Assembly: GCA_012510445.1 (NCBI GenBank) | Contig: JAAZIA010000023.1 | Coordinates: 27,403-91,402 of the forward strand | DNA: 64,000 bases | DNA from: Bacteroidales bacterium | GTDB lineage: Bacteria; Bacteroidota; Bacteroidia; Bacteroidales; UBA932 | Direction: 5' to 3' | Part shown: positions 53,901 to 63,019 of the stretch, piece by piece | Numbering within the stretch: position 1 is the stretch's first letter | How the letters are laid out: each line of letters opens with the position of its first letter | Made by a program: the position numbers and the translations under genes | Notes under the pieces: model-generated | Told to the model about the DNA's origin: nothing | Databases searched by the model: none | The model's input: only the letters and a program-made list of their open reading frames with translations

Positions 53901-55103
53901 ATGAAAACGAGACAAGCAGCAAAACGTCTGACAGTCATAGGGTTATCAGCCATCTTTTTGATATCTTGCTTCCCTCAGGAACAAACAGGACACCTGGCGG
54001 TTTATCCCGGCAAATTTGCTGTGGGCCCCACAGCATGGAACGGAACGATAACCGTTAATTCTTCTGACAGCTGGTACCTGGAACCTATTGGAAACGCAGA
54101 TTGGTGTACCATTTATCCCGATAAAAACACACCCGGACAAGTATTGCTTGATGTAAATGTAGACCCAATGCCGGACATACTTCCACGCACAGCTATTTTT
54201 TCCGTAAAAGCAAGTTCGGGGCTGGAAAGATTTATAACGATTGAACAGAAAGATTCGGAAGGCACAGGTTTTTATTTGGATTTTTTTGGCAATCCTGAAT
54301 CAACCCATTACGTATACCCCAGTGATGTGGAGCCTTTAAAGTTTTTGATCAATACCAATGCCTCCCAATGGTCAATTTTTGTTTCTCCACAAGCAGAAGA
54401 CTGGCTTATAGCTGAAAGAAAAAAAGACACTTTGGTTATCTCTGTAAAAGATATCGATGGCCCTACAGGAAGAAAAGGTACAGTCACAGCTTCTGCAGGA
54501 GGTTCCGTGGCCAAAACATTGTCTGTTTCTCAAATGGGACTGCATGAATACGGTGCACCTACTAAAAACTTCTCACTTCCCATTCCGGGAGTTCCCAACT
54601 CAGATCTGACATTCCGTTACGTACATTCCAGAGCAAGAATCACCATGTTGTTATTATGGGGCACCTGGTGTCCGGACTGTACTAATTATCTGCCCATGGT
54701 AAAGGAGTTGTATGAAGAATTTAAGGATCATGGTTTTAAGATCTACGGAGTGGCCATGGAAAACATAGAGAACCAACAAGCGTATTTTGATTATATGGAA
54801 AGCAATGGAATGGACGATGTGGATGAAGAGACAGGAAAGAAACTTTGGTGGGAAAACAGGCCTGTTTACTTTCCAAGAGAAGAACTAAAAGTCAACTCTT
54901 TTTCTGCTATGTTCTACGGCAATAAGCTTTTCACAGGAGAAGTTAAAAATTTTGTGCCGGCTTTCTTTTTCGTTGATGGTGGAGGACGCATTATCAGACC
55001 ATACGTAGACAATTATGTTCTACGCACAGATGCAGCCATCAAGTCCCTTTACAGAAACATGCGTACTTTTTTAAGCCGCCAACTGGAATGTTGCGGCAAC
55101 TGA
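53901..55103 (+). CDS. Lipoprotein with two BACON-like domains and a TlpA-type thioredoxin domain
   Basis: A 400-residue lipoprotein: signal sequence with lipobox LISC (Cys23), two BACON-type Ig-like domains (about 30-115 and 120-210; each ends in a short beta motif such as ITIEQKD and LSVSQMG), then a thioredoxin-like domain with active site WCPDC (about residue 252). A final LECCGN at the C-terminus adds an adjacent Cys pair. It probably sits on the periplasmic or outer face and acts in disulfide or peroxide chemistry; the partner is unknown. It is convergent with the fused dehydrogenase gene. Confidence 0.85.
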   Translation: MKTRQAAKRLTVIGLSAIFLISCFPQEQTGHLAVYPGKFAVGPTAWNGTITVNSSDSWYLEPIGNADWCTIYPDKNTPGQVLLDVNVDPMPDILPRTAIFSVKASSGLERFITIEQKDSEGTGFYLDFFGNPESTHYVYPSDVEPLKFLINTNASQWSIFVSPQAEDWLIAERKKDTLVISVKDIDGPTGRKGTVTASAGGSVAKTLSVSQMGLHEYGAPTKNFSLPIPGVPNSDLTFRYVHSRARITMLLLWGTWCPDCTNYLPMVKELYEEFKDHGFKIYGVAMENIENQQAYFDYMESNGMDDVDEETGKKLWWENRPVYFPREELKVNSFSAMFYGNKLFTGEVKNFVPAFFFVDGGGRIIRPYVDNYVLRTDAAIKSLYRNMRTFLSRQLECCGN

Positions 55104-55126
55104 TTACGTAATAGATATTGCAGAAA

Positions 55127-58100
55127 TTACATAAAAGCCGTTTCGCTCAGTCCCGGTCCGTCCAAAGCAAGGTCTTTGAAATAGTCCGGAACGCTTCTAC
55201 CTTTTAGTTTGTCTACATACAGCTTGGCCAAGTATTGTGACAACATAAAACCGTGGCCACGCATACCCAGAAAGAGTCCTTTTTCCGGATCTACAATGTA
55301 TCTGGGTTCTGTGTAATAACCGCTCCAGAAAGCCTGAAACCCTGCATCTGCCAGTCTGGGGAACCATTGAATAAATACCTCAGATACGATATTCAGAAAA
55401 TCTTCCGTATTTACTTTCACGTTCTTCCACGATTCTTGCATATCTACAAGAGGGGAAGCACATCCTATGATCTGCCCTGTATCTGCCAGCTGTTGTCCGT
55501 AAACGGCAGAAAACCCTTTGTACCTGCGACGGTCAATTAGCATATCAAGGGCTTTACCATCCTTCCCTAACAAGGGCAGGCGCTTAGTAATAAATGCTTG
55601 ATGCCTCACCGGATAAATTCCCGGGAGGTACCCCAGCCTTCTCGCAAACTCTTCTCCGTTATGCCCCAGTGCGTTGACAAAAAGTTTTGTTTTGAAAACC
55701 TTATACTTGTTTTTGTGGTCCAATACAAGAACCGTATAAGTATCGCCTTGTTTTTCCACATCCATAACACGTGTCTGCTCCAGTACACGGCCTCCGGCTT
55801 TTGTCCCCAAGTATCTGATTATATCCATCGTTTTTCCCGGACTTGCCTGCCAACAGTTGTTTGTAATTTGAGCATGACTGTATGTTTTCAAAGAGCTATT
55901 GAAAAGAGGGGAAATTTCTTTTTTAAAGTCTTTTGCCTCTACCATTATGGCATCTGACCAGGCCATTGCAGCTTCTAAAGAACGGTAGGTTTCTTGGTCA
56001 TGAATAAAATTCACATACCTGGATAAATGAAAATCAATATTACCTATCTTATCCAGCTCTTTAAAAATTTCCAGGTTTTGCTCTGATATATCTGCCAAAG
56101 CCGGCAAGCTGAAAGCGGGACGACCTCCGGCAATATTCCTCCAAGAACTGCCTCTGTCGCAATTGGCCAGCACGGTGCGGAACCCTTCTTCTGCCAGGTA
56201 TCGGTACAAGGCACTCCCTGCTATTCCTCCACCCGCAACAAAAACATCTGTTTCCTCACAGTTTTGTTCTTTTTTTACACCGGTAGGCAAAACAATTTCA
56301 TAAGGCTGCTGGGAGGGATACAATTCTCCCATTTGCACCAGGTTAGCCATTGGGCCTCTGGGGGTTAAATCAGAGATCACCTGAATTCCATGGCTTCTTA
56401 ACGTTTGTACAGCTCTGGGCAAACAGCGAGAGCCTCTGCATGCCCCCATACCCATGCGGGAAATATGCTTCAACTCATCAGCCGTTATTGTATGGCGGTC
56501 GCCAATGAGTTTGAGTAAATCTTCCAAAGTCACGTCTTCGCAATGGCAAATAAAAGTCTTCCCTTCTTCCCTGTTTTCTGCCGACTGCATCTCTAAAGGC
56601 CGAGGATATGCTTCTTTCACTATAAATCCTCGCAATTCCAATATGTCTTCCGGAACGGGCGGATGTATTTTTACTCGGGCTACGTTCGTTTTGTTGGGAC
56701 GTGTCATTAGCCGTTCCAAAGTACCTTCTCCTTTTTTCTCTCCTTGATTGTCTATCAGATACACTTGGGCCCCTTCTGCTACTTCGTACTCTACCGGAAG
56801 GAACAGTATATTACGTTTTAGGTCAAAACCAAAGATGGCCAAGCCCGGGCATTGGCTAACGCATTGCATACATCCAATGCATTTGTCGTAATCTACTACC
56901 GGGACCGTAGAAGTAGAATCCTTTGTAATAGCGCCGTACGGACATGCAAAAGTACAGGGATTGCAAGCAAACCCATAAAGGCAATCAAACAATACAAACG
57001 GCTTTGCCTTCATGCGATCTTCTGATGGAACTTTTGGTTTTTCCAAAATCCGGACGGGGTGCTGTTGTGAATCAATGTATTCTTTAGATACTGCCAAGTA
57101 CTCTTCATAAGGAATCCTTTCGTTCATTTGCTGCAAAATTTCATACGCACACTGTTTCCCTCTAAGTACTGCAGAAGTACCTTCGCCAATGCGTATGGCA
57201 TCTCCCACTCCATGACATCTTTGGCCATAGGCTTCTCTGCCTTTAAGCAACAATTGATCATCAGGAATAAGTCCCGTACAAATGTTGATGGTATCTATCC
57301 CTTCCAGTATCTTTTCTGTCCCGGGAATGACCTTAAAATCTTTACACTCAGCAATTACAGCTCCCGTAATACCGGTGTTGTCTTTATTAGGTATGGCTTC
57401 CAAAAGAATATGTGAAGTTACTATGGGAATGCCCAAACGTCGTACGCGGTTTGCCTGAACAGGAAAACCGCCCTCATGAGGCATGGCTTCAATGATGGCC
57501 TTCACCGTTGCCCCCGCCTGCATAGCTTGGTAAGAAGTCAAGTAGCCAATGTTTCCGGCTCCTACCGTAAGTATGTTTTTACCCAGCAAAGTAAGCTCAC
57601 TGTTCATCATCCGCTGGAAAACAGCGGCTGTATAGACTCCGGGCACATCGTCGTTGCGAAATGCCGGCATAAAGGGAACAGCTCCGGTAGCTATAACCAG
57701 GTATTCTGCATCTGCATAAAAAATCTCCTGCGTTTCTATATTTTTAATTGCCAGCCTTTTATTATCAAAAATATCCCAAACGGTACTGTTCAGTAGTATC
57801 CCTTCGTGATCTTCACCGGCTAAACTGGCAGCAATTTCAAATCCTCTCATGCCTCCAAAACGCTTTTCTTTTTCAAAAAAGAAAAACTGGTGGGTTTGCA
57901 TATTAAACTGACCGCCAATACGTGCGTTGTTGTCTATTACCAGATTGGGGATTCCTTTCTTATTCAGCTCTTCACGAACTGCTAAACCGGCAGGTCCTGC
58001 TCCAATAATAGCCACAATGGTTTTGTAGACTTTCACAGGTTCAGAAACAGAGATCCCGCCCCCTTCTGTTAGAAAACCATCCGGAATGCGACGTACTTCT

Positions 58101-58363
58101 TTTACTTCGTCCACTTTGGTTATACAAATCCTACGAACTTTTCCGTCAACCAACATCTCACAAGCACCGCACTTACCTATCCCGCAAGAAAGACTTCTGT
58201 TTCTCTGTTCTAAACTATGTTTATGAACCAGCAGCCCTGCCTGATGTAAGGCAGCCGCCACAGTAAAGCCTTTTTGGCCGTAAACGGTTTGTCCTTCAAA
58301 TATAAAGGCAACTTTGTCTTCTTCCGGAATGGGGAGAATGGGATGTTTATTAATATATGACAT
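55127..58363 (-). CDS. Fused multidomain FAD/iron-sulfur dehydrogenase (HcnABC/proline-dehydrogenase-like)
   Basis: A 1078-residue fusion of parts that are usually separate subunits. In order: N-terminal [2Fe-2S] domain (about 18-95; LSCGIGKCGACEMLVDG), NAD(P)/FAD disulfide-reductase fold (about 105-420; AIIGAGPAGLAVREEL), [4Fe-4S] ferredoxin part (CIGCMQCVSQCPG), BFD-type [2Fe-2S] (CHCEDVTLEDLL, then CRGSRCLPRAVQ), and a DAO/GlpA-type FAD domain to the end (FVAGGGIAGSALYRYL). HcnABC and the alpha/beta/gamma L-proline or opine dehydrogenases share these parts. The amine or hydroxyacid substrate is unknown. ATG 58363 is chosen over a TTG two codons upstream. Confidence 0.9.
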   Translation of the reverse strand: MSYINKHPILPIPEEDKVAFIFEGQTVYGQKGFTVAAALHQAGLLVHKHSLEQRNRSLSCGIGKCGACEMLVDGKVRRICITKVDEVKEVRRIPDGFLTEGGGISVSEPVKVYKTIVAIIGAGPAGLAVREELNKKGIPNLVIDNNARIGGQFNMQTHQFFFFEKEKRFGGMRGFEIAASLAGEDHEGILLNSTVWDIFDNKRLAIKNIETQEIFYADAEYLVIATGAVPFMPAFRNDDVPGVYTAAVFQRMMNSELTLLGKNILTVGAGNIGYLTSYQAMQAGATVKAIIEAMPHEGGFPVQANRVRRLGIPIVTSHILLEAIPNKDNTGITGAVIAECKDFKVIPGTEKILEGIDTINICTGLIPDDQLLLKGREAYGQRCHGVGDAIRIGEGTSAVLRGKQCAYEILQQMNERIPYEEYLAVSKEYIDSQQHPVRILEKPKVPSEDRMKAKPFVLFDCLYGFACNPCTFACPYGAITKDSTSTVPVVDYDKCIGCMQCVSQCPGLAIFGFDLKRNILFLPVEYEVAEGAQVYLIDNQGEKKGEGTLERLMTRPNKTNVARVKIHPPVPEDILELRGFIVKEAYPRPLEMQSAENREEGKTFICHCEDVTLEDLLKLIGDRHTITADELKHISRMGMGACRGSRCLPRAVQTLRSHGIQVISDLTPRGPMANLVQMGELYPSQQPYEIVLPTGVKKEQNCEETDVFVAGGGIAGSALYRYLAEEGFRTVLANCDRGSSWRNIAGGRPAFSLPALADISEQNLEIFKELDKIGNIDFHLSRYVNFIHDQETYRSLEAAMAWSDAIMVEAKDFKKEISPLFNSSLKTYSHAQITNNCWQASPGKTMDIIRYLGTKAGGRVLEQTRVMDVEKQGDTYTVLVLDHKNKYKVFKTKLFVNALGHNGEEFARRLGYLPGIYPVRHQAFITKRLPLLGKDGKALDMLIDRRRYKGFSAVYGQQLADTGQIIGCASPLVDMQESWKNVKVNTEDFLNIVSEVFIQWFPRLADAGFQAFWSGYYTEPRYIVDPEKGLFLGMRGHGFMLSQYLAKLYVDKLKGRSVPDYFKDLALDGPGLSETAFM

Positions 58364-58390
58364 GAGCAATGTGTTTGAAAAAACGAATCA

Positions 58391-58398
58391 CAAACTTA
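58391..58398 (-). promoter_or_regulatory. -7 promoter element for the fused dehydrogenase
   Basis: Minus strand TAAGTTTG, 27 bases before the ATG, with TTTG 22 bases further upstream (58421-58424) as a possible -33 element. The rest of this 128-base spacer is AT-rich leader for the divergent lipoprotein gene. Confidence 0.55.
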
Positions 58399-58491
58399 AA
58401 ACTTTTTTTATTGTTTTATACAAATTGTCTCTTATTTAGTTACTAATCTGAATAGTTTCACACAGGTTTAATTATTTAAATAAAGAGAATT

Positions 58492-59574
58492 ATGTGTAGA
58501 AAGATTTTGAAAGTGGCAGTATGTCTGGTATTTGCAGCTGCTTGGGCCTGCAATGGTCTGGTAATTATTAAAGACCCCGACGGTCAGTTATTGGTAAGTG
58601 TAGAAGTAGAAGTGCCCGGTGGCGTACGTACCAAGAGTTTAGATGTAGATTCTTACATGTTTTTGATTAAAAACAGTATGGGAGACACGTTGTTTAGCAG
58701 TACAGTAGAAGAAATTAAAGATACTTCTTTGCCTTTAGAACAAGGAGCGTACACTGTTATTGCTTACAACCGGTCTTTTACTTCACCGGCTTTTGAAGAA
58801 CCTTACTTCTATGCCATGGAAACGGTAGAAGTGATATCGGGAGAAGCTTGCAAAGTACATCTTATTTGTACACAACATAATGCAGGAGTTCGGGTGTTGT
58901 TTTCCGAAAGTTTTAAAGAAGACTACCCCGACGGGTTCATGTCCATTTCTGAGGGTACAGAAGAACTTGTATATAATGATAATACGGAAAATCGATGGGG
59001 ATATTTCCATCCGGGGGATGTGGTACTTAAACTTTACTCAGATACAGATGACCCGGAGATAGCACAAAGAACGCTTCATGCAAGTTATATGTATACATTT
59101 TTAGTAGAACAGCCGGGAGATGTGTCTGTGGAGATTGAAGCTTCTTTTTCTATTGCAGTAGACACAACCCGTACGCATGAGCAGACGGTTTGGAATCATT
59201 TTGAAGAACAAGGGGGCGAGGGATTAACAAAAGAAACAGCCTGCACCGTTGCGCAAGCACGTCAGCTGCCCACGGGTACAAAAGATGTCTGGGTGTGTGG
59301 TTACATTGTGGGATGTTACAAGTCCTCCGGCGGTGCATTTCTGCCGGGGACAGACGCCGAAGTGGATACCAATTTGGCATTGGCAGATAATCCCGGCGAA
59401 CAAATCAAAGAAAACACGTATTCTATTGAGCTTCCTTCCGGAGCTCGGAGAGATACCTTAAACCTTAAGGATAACCCCACAAATCTGGATAAAAAAGTGT
59501 GGCTTAAAGGAACTACACACCATAATTACATGGGTATCCCGGGACTAAAGAGCTTAAAAGAATTTTCTTGGTAA
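58492..59574 (+). CDS. DUF4493/DUF6359-type lipoprotein
   Basis: A 360-residue surface-type lipoprotein. The signal has hydrophobic VAVCLVFAAAWAC with Cys20 as probable lipidation site. The first half resembles DUF4493 modules (a PxGxYTVIAYN-like strand, then EEPYFYAMETVEV); the last 110 residues resemble DUF6359 (KETACTVAQARQLP, VWVCGYIVGCYKSSGG, NLALADNPGE). Both are Bacteroidales families of unknown function, often linked to fimbriae or surface proteins. The spacing ATTTAAATAAAGAGAATT before the ATG is the AT-rich leader typical of well-translated Bacteroidota genes. A strong terminator follows. Confidence 0.8.
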   Translation: MCRKILKVAVCLVFAAAWACNGLVIIKDPDGQLLVSVEVEVPGGVRTKSLDVDSYMFLIKNSMGDTLFSSTVEEIKDTSLPLEQGAYTVIAYNRSFTSPAFEEPYFYAMETVEVISGEACKVHLICTQHNAGVRVLFSESFKEDYPDGFMSISEGTEELVYNDNTENRWGYFHPGDVVLKLYSDTDDPEIAQRTLHASYMYTFLVEQPGDVSVEIEASFSIAVDTTRTHEQTVWNHFEEQGGEGLTKETACTVAQARQLPTGTKDVWVCGYIVGCYKSSGGAFLPGTDAEVDTNLALADNPGEQIKENTYSIELPSGARRDTLNLKDNPTNLDKKVWLKGTTHHNYMGIPGLKSLKEFSW

Positions 59575-59604
59575 ACAATCAATAAGAGGCTGATGGAAAA
59601 AACA

Positions 59605-59634
59605 AGAGGCAGCCCGAGAACCGGACTTGCCTCT
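59605..59634 (+). other. Hairpin in the 3' spacer of the lipoprotein gene
   Basis: AGAGGCA pairs with TGCCTCT around a 16-base loop that can pair further (CCG with CGG). It is not followed by T residues, so it is not a terminator itself. It could be a processing or mRNA-stabilising structure before the terminator at 59671. Confidence 0.4.
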
Positions 59635-59670
59635 ACCGTTGAAACCTATAAACCTAAAACCACTTAATAG

Positions 59671-59714
59671 ATGCAGGTGCGCACATAAACGTTGCACGCA
59701 CCTGCATTTTTTTT
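59671..59714 (+). terminator. Strong intrinsic terminator of the lipoprotein gene
   Basis: An 11-bp perfect stem (ATGCAGGTGCG with its complement) closes a 15-base loop and is followed by T8 in total. It lies about 100 bases after the stop codon. It may also serve the convergent FKBP operon, whose last stop is at 59728, though the minus side is less T-rich. Confidence 0.85.
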
Positions 59715-59727
59715 AGGAATGGTTTAT

Positions 59728-60744
59728 TTAATCTTTTGGAGGCACTGAAATCCAGAAGTATAACGGCATATATGCAGGAATCCCACCCCCTAGGTACGAC
59801 CCATGCGAAGATTCCGGATTACCGGTTTCTTTATAACCGTAATCTGAATGGAAAAAACAAATGGCCTGTTCTCCGTACGTCATATGCTGCATACAAGTAA
59901 CAAAGCCTTTAATGGCAGTTTTTTCCTCACCTTTATCTTTATCTTCTTCTTCTGCGGTTGGAAGGGTAACGTCAAAAACAGTATAGTGCTTTGAGCTTTG
60001 GTAGATTCTGTATTGTTTTGCAGAATCTGCTACATTGGTGTCAAAAACATGTCCGTTTAAAAACTTTCCTACATAATAGGCTCCCACAGATGTACCGCGT
60101 TTAAGGGAATCTCCCGTCCCTGGAACAATCGTTACCTTATAGAACCCTTTTGTCAATGAATCTACACCGGGATAATGTTTGTTTCTGAACGCTTCCAATG
60201 TGTCTATCTGGTAACGGTCCATATCGTCCACTACCTTAACCAGCTCCAGATCATACACCATGGTATTGGTGTTTTCAGTAGTTCCTCCCTCTATATAATT
60301 GGACAACCAATAAGGAAGCCAAATCCTTCTTACTTCTCCTTCCTGCATAAGAAATAACATTTCTTCCAGTCCTGTCAATATAGAATACGTGCCCATCTGC
60401 CACAATAGAGGTATGTAAGCATTGGCATAACTGTAGGTTCCTAATTGGCGTGCCACCACTTCTTCTGTACTGGCTTTAATATCGTATTGCAGATCCCTTA
60501 TGGTTTCTTTTACAAAAACCATGGCCGAGTCTGTATTTCTTTTACCTGTACCCTTATGCAATACGGTATAGTACATCCCCGACTCTGTTTTTTGCAACGT
60601 GTCCAGGTGTATTATTTTCACGTGAGCCTCCAGCATTTTTTCATGTACTTGCCTTACATTCTCTTCCGGGAATCGAGCACAAGAAGTAAAGGCAACCGCC
60701 AAGGCAGCTGTTGCAACCAACCATTGAAAGATATTTTTTCTCAT
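59728..60744 (-). CDS. FKBP-type lipoprotein with two FKBP-like regions
   Basis: A 338-residue lipoprotein (lipobox FTSC, Cys22). Two FKBP-like regions are visible: one around residues 60-180 with QMGTYSILTGLEEMLFLMQEGEVRRIWLP reduced to the core pattern, and one from about 205 with GAYYVGKFLNGHVFDTN and a GIPAYMPLYFWI ending. Several FK506-pocket aromatic residues look replaced in the first region. Related tandem or single FKBP lipoproteins are common in Bacteroidota (GldI-like). Its ATG overlaps the preceding gene stop (ATGA). Confidence 0.8.
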   Translation of the reverse strand: MRKNIFQWLVATAALAVAFTSCARFPEENVRQVHEKMLEAHVKIIHLDTLQKTESGMYYTVLHKGTGKRNTDSAMVFVKETIRDLQYDIKASTEEVVARQLGTYSYANAYIPLLWQMGTYSILTGLEEMLFLMQEGEVRRIWLPYWLSNYIEGGTTENTNTMVYDLELVKVVDDMDRYQIDTLEAFRNKHYPGVDSLTKGFYKVTIVPGTGDSLKRGTSVGAYYVGKFLNGHVFDTNVADSAKQYRIYQSSKHYTVFDVTLPTAEEEDKDKGEEKTAIKGFVTCMQHMTYGEQAICFFHSDYGYKETGNPESSHGSYLGGGIPAYMPLYFWISVPPKD

Positions 60745-61292
60745 TGGGACAAAGATATTTGTTTTTTAACAACCTGTACAATCCATATTTCAAACATAAG
60801 AGGAGACATGGACGGAACCTGTCCTACATTAGCATTACCAAATCCAAGATCGGCATTAAATAAAATCAGGGCATGTTCTCGGGGTGTCATACCTCTGAAT
60901 CCATAATCCAGTCCTTTCAGAAACTTTCCCTCGCCTACTATTCCGGAGCGTACCTTGGCCTGATCTTCCGGTAAATTCCAGTGATGTGCCAATGCCACAC
61001 TATCTAAATTAGTATGAAACAACTTTCCTTTTCCACGCGAGAAGATATGTCCGGCATAATAAAAATAAAGGGTATCTCCTTCTGCAACAGTATCGGCTAC
61101 GGAAGTGGGATTCCCTGGTTCAAGAACAGCCCTAACGGCTCCGTTTTGATACAAAATCGTGTCACATACAAGGGTTTGCAGAAATTTGTCAATTTCTTCT
61201 TCCTGTTTAACGATCATCAGTTTTCTGTCTTCTTTTGTACAAGAAGATAAGCCAACAAATAACAGAAGAAGCATTATAACAAAATTTCTCAT
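60741..61292 (-). CDS. FKBP-type peptidyl-prolyl isomerase lipoprotein
   Basis: A 183-residue lipoprotein with lipobox LSSC (Cys18). The FKBP fold follows (about residues 60-180): VADTVAEGDTLYFYYAGHIF, then a typical LKGLDYGFRGMTPREHALILF core and DLGFGNANVGQVPSMSPLMFEI. It is probably a periplasm-facing isomerase or chaperone. It is translationally coupled to the second FKBP gene and follows nrnA by 5 bases, so three genes form one unit. Confidence 0.88.
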   Translation of the reverse strand: MRNFVIMLLLLFVGLSSCTKEDRKLMIVKQEEEIDKFLQTLVCDTILYQNGAVRAVLEPGNPTSVADTVAEGDTLYFYYAGHIFSRGKGKLFHTNLDSVALAHHWNLPEDQAKVRSGIVGEGKFLKGLDYGFRGMTPREHALILFNADLGFGNANVGQVPSMSPLMFEIWIVQVVKKQISLSQ

Positions 61293-61297
61293 GATTT

Positions 61298-62314
61298 TTA
61301 CGTTAATGCAATTATTGTGCCCAGTGCCTCTTTTAAACGTTCTTCAATTTTTTCCGGTACATCTTCCATTTTACCGGCAGAAGCATTATAATGTCCTCCT
61401 CCGTTAAAAAACTTTTTTGCGATTTCATTAACGGCAATGCTGCCCTGTGACCTGAGCGACACTTTTATATGATCTTCTCTTTGAAGGAAAAAAGCCGAGA
61501 CCGAGATCCCCTTTATGGCCAAAGGAAAATTAACAAATCCTTCTGCATCTCCAATCCTATAGCCATAAGCATCCAGAATTTCTCTAGTTAACACAATGTA
61601 ACCGGTTTTGTACTTGGGCAGCAGCTTGATGTTTTGCAAAGCATAACCCATCAGCCGCATACGGTTTGCAGAAAAATCACGGTACACTTTACTAAATATT
61701 TCCTCTGTATTGGCTCCCGCAGCATTCAACTCAGAAGCTACCAAAAATGTTTCCGGAAACACACTGTTCGCAAATTGGTTGGTATCTGTTATAATACCCG
61801 TCAGCAAAGCAGTGGCCTCTTCTTGCGTTATCTTTACGTGCGGTTTCCACATTTTTAGCACTCTATAAACTAACTCACAAGACGAACTCACTTGTGTTGA
61901 AGAAAACACCAAATCAAATTCATTCCTTACAGGATCCATATGATGGTCCATCAAAATTTTAAAAGGTTTTGATTGTTTCATTAACGGTCCCATCATTTCC
62001 ATTCTGGAAAAACTGCTCACATCGGCAGCAATTATTAGGTCTGCCTGCTCAGTAGCCTCGGCAACTGCCTGTTGCTCAAATACATAAACAAGAACTTCCT
62101 TATTAGGGTCTAGAAACTCCAAAAAATCAGGATAAGGAGTAGGGCAAACCAGAGTTACATGGTGTCCCATTCTTTTTAAGTACAATCCCAAGCCAGCCAG
62201 GGCTCCAATAGCGTCTCCGTCGGGGTTTATATGAGTAGCTATAAGAATTCGTTTAGAGCGCATCAATACCTCATTCCATTTTGCTACCAGATTGTTTGAA
62301 AACAAGTTCTTCAT
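61298..62314 (-). CDS. nrnA: DHH-family oligoribonuclease / pAp phosphatase NrnA-like
   Basis: A 338-residue DHH-DHHA1 phosphoesterase that degrades nanoRNA and 3'-phosphoadenosine 5'-phosphate. Motifs include THINPDGDAIGALAGL, ADVSSFSR, the hallmark DHHMDP, and the C-terminal DHHA1 glycine-rich GGGHYNASAG. Length and motif order match bacterial NrnA. It is the promoter-proximal gene of nrnA-FKBP-FKBP. Confidence 0.95.
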   Translation of the reverse strand: MKNLFSNNLVAKWNEVLMRSKRILIATHINPDGDAIGALAGLGLYLKRMGHHVTLVCPTPYPDFLEFLDPNKEVLVYVFEQQAVAEATEQADLIIAADVSSFSRMEMMGPLMKQSKPFKILMDHHMDPVRNEFDLVFSSTQVSSSCELVYRVLKMWKPHVKITQEEATALLTGIITDTNQFANSVFPETFLVASELNAAGANTEEIFSKVYRDFSANRMRLMGYALQNIKLLPKYKTGYIVLTREILDAYGYRIGDAEGFVNFPLAIKGISVSAFFLQREDHIKVSLRSQGSIAVNEIAKKFFNGGGHYNASAGKMEDVPEKIEERLKEALGTIIALT

Positions 62315-62330
62315 AAAAAAGTAATTGGTG

Positions 62331-62338
62331 CAAATATA
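62331..62338 (-). promoter_or_regulatory. -7 promoter element for nrnA
   Basis: Minus strand TATATTTG, 16 bases before the nrnA ATG, divergent from the element at 62370. Confidence 0.55.
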
Positions 62339-62347
62339 ATTGATTTA

Positions 62348-62377
62348 TTGCAAGGGTTATTTTTTTTCCTAATTTTG
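62348..62377 (+). promoter_or_regulatory. -33/-7 promoter for the 62413 gene
   Basis: TTG at 62348-62350, 19 bases, then TAATTTTG at 62370-62377: the best-spaced -33/-7 pair seen in the window. The ATG is 35 bases downstream. Confidence 0.65.
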
Positions 62378-62412
62378 CAGGACTCCTATTTGATTATATT
62401 AATAATTCAATA

Positions 62413-63015
62413 ATGAAAAAGATCTTTACCATTGTAATTCTGCCCATTGTCATTCTTGTTTTGGGCTTTTTAATTGTCAGAAGCCTGACGGCTCCCATTA
62501 ATTTTGAGAAAGAACGTAACCACCGTCAGCTGATGGCCATTGAAAGACTGAAAGACATCCGTACCCTGCAAACTTCTTATAAAACAGAATTTGGACAGTA
62601 TGCAGATGATTTTGACACCCTGGAAAATTTTTACAACAACGGTTACATTACCATTATCAGACAAATCGGATCCTTTGACGACTCACTAGCCGTAGCTCAA
62701 GGACGTGTATTCCGTGATAGTATGGAAATGGCTGTAAAGGACACTTTACTTAAGCGTCCCGGATTCAACATTGATTCCCTCCGTTGGGTACCTTTGGTGG
62801 GAGAAGAATTTGAGCTCAGAGCTCTCATTAAAAAAGTATCGGGAGTGGACGTTCCGCTTTTTGAAGCATGTACTCCTTTTGATATACTTTTAAGAGGACT
62901 TAACCGCCAATTGATAGTAAACCTTAACGAAGAGCGTAACATCACCAATCGCTATCCGGGTTTGAAGGTAGGAAACATTGACCAACCTAACAACAACGCG
63001 GGGAACTGGGAATAG
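62413..63015 (+). CDS. Conserved Bacteroidales membrane-anchored protein, function unknown
   Basis: A 200-residue protein with one N-terminal membrane segment (IFTIVILPIVILVLGFLIV) and a soluble, presumably periplasmic remainder. The region after the anchor (RNHRQLMAIERLKDIRTLQ) is helical, followed by a mixed part with conserved-looking YADDFDTLENFYNNG. I recognise it as the conserved protein that precedes DUF3822 proteins in Bacteroidales, but no function is known to me. The DUF3822 gene starts 4 bases later. Confidence 0.8.
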   Translation: MKKIFTIVILPIVILVLGFLIVRSLTAPINFEKERNHRQLMAIERLKDIRTLQTSYKTEFGQYADDFDTLENFYNNGYITIIRQIGSFDDSLAVAQGRVFRDSMEMAVKDTLLKRPGFNIDSLRWVPLVGEEFELRALIKKVSGVDVPLFEACTPFDILLRGLNRQLIVNLNEERNITNRYPGLKVGNIDQPNNNAGNWE

Positions 63016-63019
63016 AAGC

